Of a stretch of 24,512 nucleotides of DNA, positions 13,213 through 20,167 are shown piece after piece. This DNA comes from Spirochaetales bacterium (GTDB lineage: Bacteria > Spirochaetota > Spirochaetia > DTKZ01), in assembly GCA_031274005.1 (NCBI GenBank), contig JAISQU010000128.1, forward strand, positions 1 through 24,512. Reading direction: 5' to 3'. The position numbers and the translations under genes are program-made. The first letter of the stretch is position 1; every line of letters begins with the position of its first letter. The notes under the pieces are model-generated. The model ran no database searches. It saw only the letters and a program-made list of their open reading frames with translations, and had not been told where the DNA came from.

Positions 13213-15255
13213 CTACAAAAGACTCACCGGGTCCACGTCGATTTCCAGATAAACGCCCTGGGGAGTTTTCATATCCTGCAGGACCTGTTTCAGCGCGGCG
13301 TGAACGCCGCCGAAGGCCGTTGTGCGCACAAGAAGCTGATACCGGTGATTGCCGGAAATTACGGCGAGGGGGCATTCGCACGGGCCAAGGACGCAGGCGG
13401 GCAGCCCTTTCAGTTTTTCATTCACGGCGCGGGCGTAATACGACGCGGATGAGCTGACGCCGGCCAAAGATTTGCCGCGAAATACAAGACGGAAAAGCCG
13501 CGAAAAGGGTGGGAACATAAGAGCCTTGCGTACCTCAAGTTCGTTACGGTAGAAATCTTCCATGGCGGCGTTAACGGAGTTTCCGGCGTCCGCCTGGTTT
13601 TCCGTGTTCGCAGCCGCTGCCGCGGCGCTGCGGATCGCGGCGTTATCGGGAGAGTAGGTTTGAACGATAACCCTGCCGCCTTCGGAAAAACGGCCGGCGC
13701 GGCCTGATACCTGAACGATAAGCGCGAAGGTTCTTTCAAGGGCGCGGAAGTCCGGCAGATGCAGGCCCGTATCGGCAAGAACAATGCCGACAAGGTTTAC
13801 GCCCCGGAAGTTCAGGCCCTTGGCAACCATCTGCGTACCCAGAAGAAGATCTATGCGGCCTTCGCGAAAGTCCGCGAGGGTTTGTTCCAGATTTCCCTTT
13901 GCCTTGACGGCGTCGGTATCCAGGCGGGCGACGCGCAGTTCGGGAAAAACGCGCCGCGCTTCTTCCTCGATTTTTTCCGTACCAAAACCGAAAAACCCCA
14001 CGTCAAGAGATCCGCACTCCGGGCAGGTGTCGGCGGGCTTTGTCGTGTAGCCGCAGTAGTGGCATACCATGCGGCCCCGCTTTTTGTGGTAGGTAAGGCC
14101 CACGGAGCAGTTTTTGCACTTCATCTCGTAGCCGCAGGAGTTGCAGTGAAAAAAGTGCGAAAAACCCCTGCGGTTCAGAAAGAGTATGCTCTGCCTGCCT
14201 GCCTTCCACTCGGCAAGAACAGCTTCCTTGAGCCGGAGCGAGAACGCCCCGTCCTGTCCCGCGAGGTTGATGATTTCCACGCGAGGAAGCCCTCCCCCCG
14301 CGAGCCGCCGCGAGAGCCGCACTTCTTTCAGGCCGCCTGTACGCATAAGATGAAAGGCTTCCACGGAAGGAGTCGCGCTGCCCATGACAAGGCGGGCGCC
14401 GCAAAGCGAGCAGCGGCGCATGGCTACCTGCCGCGCGTGGTAGCGGGGGCTGGCGCCGGACTTGTAGGAGCCTTCGTGCTCCTCATCCAGAATGATAAGG
14501 CCCAGATTGGCAAGGGGAGCGAAGACCGCGCTGCGCGCCCCAACAACAAGCTGCGCTTCGCCGCGCATGATGCGCCGCCATTCGGCAAGCCTCTGCGAAG
14601 GGGTAAGCCGCGAGTGCAGTATCGCCGCCCCTTTTCCGAAACGGCTGCGTATCGCGCCGGCGACCTGGCCGGTCAGGGCGATTTCCGGCACAAGGTAGAT
14701 GACGCTGCGGCCCTCGGCAAGAGTTCCCGCGGCGGCGCGCAGAAACACTTCTGTCTTTCCCGAACCCGTAATGCCAAAGAGGTAACTCATGCCGCCGCGG
14801 CCGCTCAAAATACTTTCAACCGCCTCGTTCTGCTGGTCTGAAAGGTTTAAAGGAGTTTCGGCTACATCCTCCTGATCCACGGCAATGCCGGAAACCCCGC
14901 TCTCGCGGCGGGCGCCGGGAATCATGGCGGAAAGGGTCTCGCCCAAAGACGCAAAATACATGGAGGCGACCCACCTGGCAAAGTCCAGATACGCGGCGTC
15001 GAAAAGGGGCTGCGCGTCCAGAACGCGTTTGACGCTTTTTATTTCAAAATTGACTGATGGCGCCGCGGCGGAAACATCGGTTACAAAGCCCGCGAGGGTG
15101 CGCCCGTGAAAGGGGGCTATGACGCGGCAGCCGGGGCAGAGGGGCTGCGCGGACGCGTAGGTAAAGGAGCGGTCGGCGGGAATATTAAAAACAACCTCGG
15201 CATAATATATGGGGGAGGAAGGGTCCGGCGTTTTTTTTGCCGCGGTTTTTTTCAT
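13213..15255 (-). CDS. priA: Primosomal protein N' (replication restart helicase PriA)
   Basis: The 680-residue superfamily 2 helicase reloads the replisome at stalled forks. The N-terminal ~110 residues form the 3'-end-binding domain (YYAEVVFNIPADRSFTY, GCRVIAPFHGRTLAGFV). The helicase core has Walker A GITGSGKTEVFL near residue 165, the DEEH box in LIILDEEHEGSYKSG, and GSATPSVEA. Eight cysteines of the zinc-binding insertion appear in CNSCGYEMKCKNCS and CHYCGY/CPECGS. Motif V-VI are LLGTQMVAKGLNF and QVSGRAGR. I chose ATG 15255, which overlaps the upstream glycosylase stop (TGATG), implying coupled translation. Confidence 0.96.
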   Translation of the reverse strand: MKKTAAKKTPDPSSPIYYAEVVFNIPADRSFTYASAQPLCPGCRVIAPFHGRTLAGFVTDVSAAAPSVNFEIKSVKRVLDAQPLFDAAYLDFARWVASMYFASLGETLSAMIPGARRESGVSGIAVDQEDVAETPLNLSDQQNEAVESILSGRGGMSYLFGITGSGKTEVFLRAAAGTLAEGRSVIYLVPEIALTGQVAGAIRSRFGKGAAILHSRLTPSQRLAEWRRIMRGEAQLVVGARSAVFAPLANLGLIILDEEHEGSYKSGASPRYHARQVAMRRCSLCGARLVMGSATPSVEAFHLMRTGGLKEVRLSRRLAGGGLPRVEIINLAGQDGAFSLRLKEAVLAEWKAGRQSILFLNRRGFSHFFHCNSCGYEMKCKNCSVGLTYHKKRGRMVCHYCGYTTKPADTCPECGSLDVGFFGFGTEKIEEEARRVFPELRVARLDTDAVKAKGNLEQTLADFREGRIDLLLGTQMVAKGLNFRGVNLVGIVLADTGLHLPDFRALERTFALIVQVSGRAGRFSEGGRVIVQTYSPDNAAIRSAAAAAANTENQADAGNSVNAAMEDFYRNELEVRKALMFPPFSRLFRLVFRGKSLAGVSSSASYYARAVNEKLKGLPACVLGPCECPLAVISGNHRYQLLVRTTAFGGVHAALKQVLQDMKTPQGVYLEIDVDPVSLL

Positions 15256-16130
15256 CAAAAATCCGGCGCTGCTCCGGCGTCTGCCTGTCCCGCATCCTGA
15301 GCGTCAATGAGGCCTTTCAGTTTCTTCATGTCGTCCCAGACAGGACGGCGCAGCTGAGGGTCGCGCAGGACGGCGCTGGGGTGGTAGGTCGCGAGAAAGG
15401 GCAGGCCCTGCCAGGTCCCGCTTTGGCCGCGCAGGCGTCCTATGCCTTCGCCCGTTTGCAGGAGGTTTTGAGCCGCGACGCGGCCCGCGGCGAGAACGGT
15501 TTTTGGCCGGATGATTTGGGTTTGCCGCAGGAGGTAGGGCATACAGGCGGCCGCCTCTTCCGGCGCGGGATCGCGGTTTTCCGGCGGCCTGCATTTAACG
15601 ATGTTGGCTATGTAGGCGTTCACATGCCGCGAGAGGCCCACGGCTTCAAGCCACTTGTCCAGATAACGGCCCGCGGGGCCGACAAAGGGTTCGCCCTTTT
15701 GGTCTTCTTCCGCTCCGGGGGCTTCTCCTATGACCATGACAAGAGGGTTTATAACGCCGACGCCGGGAACGGCCTGCTTTCTTTTTTCGCAGAGGGGGCA
15801 GAGGCTGCAGCCGCGGACTTCCTCCGCGAGAGCCTCAAGCGCGGCGGCGGGATTGGCCGCAGCGGACAGAAATGAGCCCCCCGTGAATGCGCGCCGTGAG
15901 CCGGAAGCCCGCTCCGCGGACGCGGGCGGAACGGCAAGGCTTTGTCCCTCCCCGGTTTGTGTTTTAACCTGATGTGGCCGCTCTATTGCGGCGCTGTGAG
16001 AGGGCCGCTCAAGAATAATTTTGGGCTTACCCGGTTCGCGGTGACGGCGAAAGTTCCCTCCCGTGAGGGCCTCCTCCAAATCATATACGATATTCTGATA
16101 CTCTGTGCATATTTCATTAAGTGTCTTCAT
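15255..16130 (-). CDS. Uracil-DNA glycosylase, family 4 (Fe-S type)
   Basis: The 291-residue protein removes uracil from DNA. The C-terminal ~190 residues carry family 4 motifs: CSLCPLCEKRKQAVPGVG with the first cluster cysteines, VIGEAPGAEEDQKGEPFVG, AYIANIVKCRPPENRDP with a further cysteine, and TYHPSAVLRDPQLR. The cysteine pattern fits a 4Fe-4S cluster. The N-terminal ~100 residues are low-complexity (SHSAAIERPHQ, SAERASGSRRAF) and not part of the catalytic fold. I chose the ATG at 16130 (MKTLNEICTEYQ), preceded by GGAAGG and a promoter; a longer frame to 16277 would start before the promoter. Stop overlaps the priA start. Confidence 0.9.
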   Translation of the reverse strand: MKTLNEICTEYQNIVYDLEEALTGGNFRRHREPGKPKIILERPSHSAAIERPHQVKTQTGEGQSLAVPPASAERASGSRRAFTGGSFLSAAANPAAALEALAEEVRGCSLCPLCEKRKQAVPGVGVINPLVMVIGEAPGAEEDQKGEPFVGPAGRYLDKWLEAVGLSRHVNAYIANIVKCRPPENRDPAPEEAAACMPYLLRQTQIIRPKTVLAAGRVAAQNLLQTGEGIGRLRGQSGTWQGLPFLATYHPSAVLRDPQLRRPVWDDMKKLKGLIDAQDAGQADAGAAPDF

Positions 16131-16152
16131 AAACCTTCCGCGCGTTTCGGAC

Positions 16153-16181
16153 AGTATAAGGGATTTTGGCGGGAAAGACAA
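16153..16181 (-). promoter_or_regulatory. Promoter of the udg-priA operon
   Basis: On the minus strand TTGTCT (16181-16176) and TATACT (16158-16153) are 17 bp apart. Transcription should begin near 16146, about 16 nt before the glycosylase ATG. Confidence 0.6.
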
Positions 16182-16263
16182 TGGGAGATTCCGGTTGCAT
16201 TTCTCAATGAGGCGCTGCGTATGCTGTCTAATCTTGGCCCGGAAGACTCCGCCCGCTAAAACG

Positions 16264-16291
16264 TGGACTCTTCCCAAAAAAACCGTATAAT
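16264..16291 (+). promoter_or_regulatory. Promoter of the ATP-cone kinase gene, predicted leaderless
   Basis: A consensus TATAAT (16286-16291) ends 7 nt before the ATG at 16299. A moderate -35 box, TGGACT (16264-16269), lies 16 bp upstream of it. No Shine-Dalgarno sequence is present. Confidence 0.55.
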
Positions 16292-16298
16292 ATACGCC

Positions 16299-17654
16299 AT
16301 GATAGAAACCATCGTAAAACGCGACGGGCGGCTGGTTCCTTTTGATCCGCAGAAAATCACTTTTGCCATCATGCGCGCGGCCATTGCCGTGGGCGGGCGT
16401 GACCAGGCCCTTGCCGGGCGCGTCGCGGACAGGGTTGTCGCGGAACTAAACCGCCGGCACGAGCACGCGGCCGCGGAAGGGCTCCCCCCCTCGCCGCCCA
16501 GCGTTGAAGAAGTACAGGACACCGTGGAAAAAATGCTTATTGAGGGAGGCCACGCGAAGACCGCCAAGGCATACATCCTGTACCGTTACGAACATAACCT
16601 CAAACGTACAAAAAAAGAAAGCCTTACGTACTCGGCGGAAAACGTTCCCTACCGGAAACTCTGGGAGGCGCTCTGCTGGGCCCTGGACAAGCGCTGTTAC
16701 AGCGTAGCGCATTTACACGATTTTATAAAAGAAGGCCGTATAACCGAACTGGCCGCGGCCTGCGAAAAATTTTACGAAAAAGAAATAGAAACCCTCCTCG
16801 CGGATATCCTTGAAAATCTGGACGCGCTCAAACTCATCATCATCGCAGGACCCTCCTCATCGGGAAAAACCACAACCACCATAAAAATTACCGAAGCCCT
16901 GAAAGAACAGGGCAAGCGCCTTGTCCCCATCGGCGCGGACAACTATTTTTTCGATTTGGAAACGCACCCCAAAGACGCCTACGGCGACTATGATTTTGAA
17001 ACCCCGCAGGCCCTTGACCTGGAACTGTTCAACGAACACCTGGGCCGGCTCATTGCCGATGAAACCGTGGACATCCCCTACTACAACTTCAAAGCCGGAC
17101 GCCGCGACGGTACGGCCGCGCGGGTCAAACTCTTGCCCGGCGACATTATCCTTGTCGACAGCCTCCACGGCCTCTACGAACCCATGACCGAAGCCGTCCC
17201 GGCCGGGGCCAAATACAAAATCTACATAGAAACCCTCGCCCAAATGAAAGACGCAAGCGGCTCTTTCATCCGCTGGACCGACATACGCATGATGCGCCGC
17301 ATGGTGCGCGACATGCAGTTCCGCAACTACAATCCCCGGCAGACGCTTCTCCACTGGTACCTTGTGCGCCGCGCGGAATTGCGGCACATCGTTTCGCGTC
17401 TTCGCTATGCCGGCAGCATAGTCAACAGCTTCATGCCCTACGAACTACTCTTTCTCAAAGCCCGGCTCGCCCCCTTCTTCCCCGCCTTCATCAAAGAACT
17501 CTCCGGCAATCCCGACCGTACCGACGCCCTCGCCCGCGCCGAAAGAATACAGGCCCTCTTCTCGCAAATCCCCGACTGGAACGACGAATCCATAGCGCCG
17601 CCCGCCTCGCTTCTGCGCGAGTTCATCGGCGGCAGCATCTATGATTATCACTGA
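16299..17654 (+). CDS. ATP-cone domain fused to uridine kinase-like P-loop kinase
   Basis: The 451-residue protein joins two domains. Residues 1-100 form an ATP-cone, the nucleotide-sensing module of ribonucleotide reductases and NrdR (ETIVKRDGRLVPFDPQKIT, FAIMRAA, VEEVQDTVEKMLIEGGH, AKAYILYRYEH). From about residue 185 there is a uridine kinase/phosphoribulokinase-like domain with Walker A AGPSSSGKTTTTIKI, the GADNYFFD segment, YDFETPQALDLELF and DIILVDSLHGLYEP. It probably phosphorylates a nucleoside, with the ATP-cone sensing ATP/dATP; that regulation is inference. Spirochaete relatives with a different N-terminal (ThrRS-like) domain are known. The ATG at 16299 fits the family start and lies 7 nt after TATAAT. 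Confidence 0.88.
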   Translation: MIETIVKRDGRLVPFDPQKITFAIMRAAIAVGGRDQALAGRVADRVVAELNRRHEHAAAEGLPPSPPSVEEVQDTVEKMLIEGGHAKTAKAYILYRYEHNLKRTKKESLTYSAENVPYRKLWEALCWALDKRCYSVAHLHDFIKEGRITELAAACEKFYEKEIETLLADILENLDALKLIIIAGPSSSGKTTTTIKITEALKEQGKRLVPIGADNYFFDLETHPKDAYGDYDFETPQALDLELFNEHLGRLIADETVDIPYYNFKAGRRDGTAARVKLLPGDIILVDSLHGLYEPMTEAVPAGAKYKIYIETLAQMKDASGSFIRWTDIRMMRRMVRDMQFRNYNPRQTLLHWYLVRRAELRHIVSRLRYAGSIVNSFMPYELLFLKARLAPFFPAFIKELSGNPDRTDALARAERIQALFSQIPDWNDESIAPPASLLREFIGGSIYDYH

Positions 17655-17767
17655 TTGGAAAAGGCATCTTCGTTTTTCCGAGGGCCTTCCCTGCCCGCCC
17701 CGCGAGTCAAGGAAATTCTCTCACAGGCTCATACGGCAATGGCCTGGCTTGAAGCGCAACAGGCTTC

Positions 17768-17842
17768 CAGGGGGGAAGTCTCCCCCCTGCGGCGCACACG
17801 GTTGCGCCGCGCCCCCCTCTGCGGGGGCTTGCCGCCCCCGCA
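17768..17842. repeat. Cluster of three GC-rich hairpins
   Basis: Three consecutive near-perfect hairpins fill the gap between the kinase and radical-SAM genes: CAGGGGGGA-AGTC-TCCCCCCTG (17768-17789), GCGGCGCA with TGCGCCGC (17789-17810) and TGCGGGGGC with GCCCCCGCA (17820-17842). No T-tract follows, so they are not standard terminators. The rest of 17655-17896 holds no gene; short ORFs over the hairpins are not credible. Confidence 0.7.
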
Positions 17843-17883
17843 ACGCCCCGGCCCCGCGGGATTTCTTTCAGCGTAAATTCTGC

Positions 17884-17889
17884 TACACT
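17884..17889 (+). promoter_or_regulatory. -10 box of the radical-SAM gene, predicted leaderless
   Basis: TACACT lies 7 nt before the ATG at 17897, the same spacing as for the ATP-cone kinase and gltX. No convincing -35 box was found (ATTTCT at 17861-17866 at best) and there is no Shine-Dalgarno sequence. Confidence 0.4.
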
Positions 17890-17896
17890 CCTTCTT

Positions 17897-19429
17897 ATGC
17901 GCGTTGCCGTTGTGCTTCCTCCCATAAGGGACTTCTACCTCTCGCCCCGCCGCATCAGCGCTTTGGGATGCAGGATAGTGGCGCAGATGCTGGAAAAAGC
18001 GGGCCACAGCGTAAGCCTTTTTCTGTTTCCCCTCCTGCTGCAGGGGAAGGCCCATGCCGAAGAACTTCCGCCCGAGGCCGCGTACCTGAAGGAATGGATT
18101 CTGCCCGATGAGCGCGGACCCTTATCCTTTTTTACACAAATGAAGCGTTTTGGGCCGGACTGGACCGGGTGCGCGCGGCTTGCCGCCGGGGAAAATCCCG
18201 AAGCGGCGCTGATTTCTTCCTTTGCCTACGCCTATGCCGGGGACGCCGCGCTTTTAGCCCGCGCCCTGCGCGAACAGCTGCCGCAGGCTCTTCTGGTCGC
18301 GGGCGGCGCGGGGCCCAGCGCGTGGCCGGATTACTATCTGGAACAAAAAGACAATGAAGGCCGGCCCCTTTTCGACGCCGTTTTTTCAGGAGAGGCGGAA
18401 GCGGGGTTTGCGCTTCTCTTGGAGTTCCTTAAATCCCGCCGGAACCCGGAACAAAAAACACTTCTTTTAAAAGCCCCGGCGGCCCCGCGCGCCGGCATAT
18501 CCTGCGCCTTTGCCGTGCAGCGGGAAACTCAGGAAGAAGCCTGGGTGTCCGCGTCGCTGTGCCGCGGCTGTCCCATGGGCTGCCGGTTCTGCTCCAACCA
18601 TTTATGCCACGGCAGAGAGTTCCGAACCCTGCCGCCGGAAGAAATCAAAATCGCAGCCGCCGGCCTCTCCGGCCGCCTTGCGGGAAAACGCGTGCATCTG
18701 AACTTTGAGGACGATAACCTTCTTCTGGACGACCGCTGGCTGCGCGGGGTACTGGGCGTTTTCCGCGGCCTGTTTCCCGGCGTCGCCTTTGCGGCCGAGA
18801 ACGGGCTGGATTACCGGCTTCTGTCGGAGAACTCCCCGGGAATAACGGCGGACGAACTTATAACTCTGGGCTTCGAGAAGTTTAACCTTTCTCTTGCCAG
18901 CATAGACGAAGCCTCCGCCGCCGCTCAGGGCCGGAGAACCGACGCAGCGGCGTATCTTTCCGCCGCGGCCGCCATAACCCGCCGCGGCCTTCCCCTTGTC
19001 AGCTACTTCATCGCGGGACTCGAAACCGACACGCCGCTGAACCTCGCGCGCCATCTCGCCTTTCTTGCCGGGGCCCCCGGCATCGCGGGCATATCCCTCT
19101 TCTACCCTGTACCCGGCATAGCCGGATTCGACCCTCCGCCGGAACTTTTGCGCCGCCATCCCGGTCTGGCCCGCGGGTCTCTGGCCTATCCCTGGACAGG
19201 CTCTTTGAGTACGGGCCTGCTCGTAACAGCTTTCCGCCTCGCGCGGCTTGTCAATTTAATGAAGAAAACACCGCGCAGCCCGCAGGAGCAGGAACTTCTT
19301 GCCGCGTGCTTTTCCGAAAAAAAACTCTTTACCCTGCGCCGGACGGGAAAAAAAACAGAAACAGGATTCCGCATTGCCCCTGTTCCGGCGGACAGGGAAC
19401 TGCAAAAACTTTTCTTCGAGCGGATTTAA
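17897..19429 (+). CDS. B12-binding-type radical SAM protein of unknown function
   Basis: The 510-residue protein has an N-terminal Rossmann-like domain of the B12-binding radical-SAM kind (MRVAVVLPPIRDFYLSPRR; LLVAGGAGPSAWPDYY) without a DxHxxG cobalamin ligand motif. The radical-SAM core begins near residue 215 with CRGCPMGCRFCSNHLC, containing the CxxxCxxC that holds the 4Fe-4S cluster. LNFEDDNLLLDDRWL and ELITLGFEKFNLSLASID are typical later strands. The C-terminal ~130 residues match no function I recognise. Such proteins perform varied radical chemistry on lipids, cofactors or RNA. It stands alone between a hairpin cluster and the tRNA region, so context gives no substrate. Confidence 0.8.
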   Translation: MRVAVVLPPIRDFYLSPRRISALGCRIVAQMLEKAGHSVSLFLFPLLLQGKAHAEELPPEAAYLKEWILPDERGPLSFFTQMKRFGPDWTGCARLAAGENPEAALISSFAYAYAGDAALLARALREQLPQALLVAGGAGPSAWPDYYLEQKDNEGRPLFDAVFSGEAEAGFALLLEFLKSRRNPEQKTLLLKAPAAPRAGISCAFAVQRETQEEAWVSASLCRGCPMGCRFCSNHLCHGREFRTLPPEEIKIAAAGLSGRLAGKRVHLNFEDDNLLLDDRWLRGVLGVFRGLFPGVAFAAENGLDYRLLSENSPGITADELITLGFEKFNLSLASIDEASAAAQGRRTDAAAYLSAAAAITRRGLPLVSYFIAGLETDTPLNLARHLAFLAGAPGIAGISLFYPVPGIAGFDPPPELLRRHPGLARGSLAYPWTGSLSTGLLVTAFRLARLVNLMKKTPRSPQEQELLAACFSEKKLFTLRRTGKKTETGFRIAPVPADRELQKLFFERI

Positions 19430-19495
19430 AACGCGTTATGCGGCATACGATTGAAATATTTTGGCAAAATATGGCTATGTGTCGTTTTACATCCA

Positions 19496-19541
19496 TACAG
19501 TAAAAAGCAACACTTATTACCCCTGAGCCGTGAAGGGATCG
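19496..19541 (-). repeat. Duplicate of the tRNA-Lys 3' end and flank
   Basis: These 46 bp are identical to 19676-19721, exactly 180 bp away. The copy contains the last 18 nt of tRNA-Lys (19524-19541) plus 28 bp of downstream flank. Between the copies lie 134 bp with two hairpins, ACAAAC-ATCCT-GTTTGT and GGCGCACA-TCC-TGTGCGCC. The arrangement resembles the direct repeats made when an element inserts at a tRNA 3' end. No integrase is present. The region 19430-19703 has no other feature. Confidence 0.85.
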
Positions 19542-19703
19542 CCTTACGCTCACAAACATCCTGTTTGTTCGCTCCAGGCGGGGTTTTGCGCTGGCGGCGC
19601 ACATCCTGTGCGCCTTCCCTCCCTGCCGGTCGGCGCGCGAAACCCTTCGATCCCTCATTCGCCTCTATGATACTGTACAGTAAAAAGCAACACTTATTAC
19701 CCC

Positions 19704-19776
19704 TGAGCCGTGAAGGGATCGAACCTTCGACCCGCAGATTAAGAGTCTGCTGCTCTACCAGCTGAGCTAACGGCCC
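19704..19776 (-). tRNA. tRNA-Lys (anticodon CTT)
   Basis: The acceptor stem pairs GGGCCGT with ACGGCTC (one G-U pair), discriminator A. The anticodon stem is GCAGA/TCTGC with loop CTCTTAA, reading CTT (codon AAG). The T loop is TTCGATC. Length is 73 nt; CCA is not encoded. It is the last gene of a three-tRNA cluster and its 3' end is duplicated 180 bp downstream. Confidence 0.95.
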
Positions 19777-19785
19777 AAAATGCTC

Positions 19786-19859
19786 TACGCCCGACAGGAT
19801 TCGAACCTGCGACCCACGGATTCGAAGTCCGGTACTCTATCCAACTGAGCTACGGGCGC
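19786..19859 (-). tRNA. tRNA-Arg (anticodon TCG)
   Basis: The acceptor stem pairs GCGCCCG with CGGGCGT; the 1:72 pair is G-U. The anticodon loop is CTTCGAA, reading TCG (codon CGA and wobble partners). The outermost anticodon-stem pair appears mismatched (C-U). Length is 74 nt; it lies 9 bp from tRNA-Lys. Confidence 0.93.
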
Positions 19860-19919
19860 GTGTTCCATCCGTCCGGGTGGGATTCCACCGGATTTTGTTT
19901 CACCCCCCGCGGTTCGTAG

Positions 19920-19992
19920 GGTGGATGACGGGACTTGAACCCGCAACAACAAGAATCACAATCTTGGACTCCACCATTGAGCTACATCCACC
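19920..19992 (-). tRNA. tRNA-His (anticodon GTG)
   Basis: The acceptor stem pairs GTGGATG with CATCCAC. An extra encoded G at 19992 can pair with the discriminator C at 19920, the identity feature of tRNA-His (G-1:C73). The anticodon stem is CAAGA/TCTTG with loop TTGTGAT, reading GTG. It is first in the His-Arg-Lys cluster. Confidence 0.95.
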
Positions 19993-20005
19993 TTGAACGT
20001 GAAGA

Positions 20006-20036
20006 ATAATGTGCCGGAAAATTCTTCTTTTGTCAA
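20006..20036 (-). promoter_or_regulatory. Promoter of the tRNA His-Arg-Lys cluster
   Basis: On the minus strand a consensus TTGACA (20036-20031) is followed after 19 bp by CATTAT (20011-20006). It ends 13 bp before the tRNA-His 5' end. Confidence 0.6.
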
Positions 20037-20106
20037 GCGGTGCAGAATGGGTGGGAGAAAGGCCCTCTCTCATGGCGGGCGGCGGTCAAAGGCTGTGAGT
20101 GTATGG

Positions 20107-20134
20107 CTCTCCCCGCCCTGAAAGGCGAGGAGAG
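20107..20134 (-). terminator. Hairpin downstream of the ABC-F gene
   Basis: On the minus strand CTCTCCTCGCC and GGCGGGGAGAG can form an 11-bp stem with one U-G pair, 34 bp after the ABC-F stop. No T-tract follows, so it may be a processing or partial terminator structure. Confidence 0.3.
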
Positions 20135-20167
20135 TCGTTCTCTACAAGGCATGGACCCGCTTTCCAA

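Noticed and set aside
13759..14841. Long plus-strand ORF of 360 residues inside priA
   Set aside because: It is the antisense shadow of a GC-rich gene; the minus-strand frame has full PriA motifs.
17641..18111. Plus-strand ORF of 156 residues spanning the hairpin cluster
   Set aside because: Low-complexity Arg/Pro-rich translation of the GC hairpins, overlapping the start of the radical-SAM gene in another frame.
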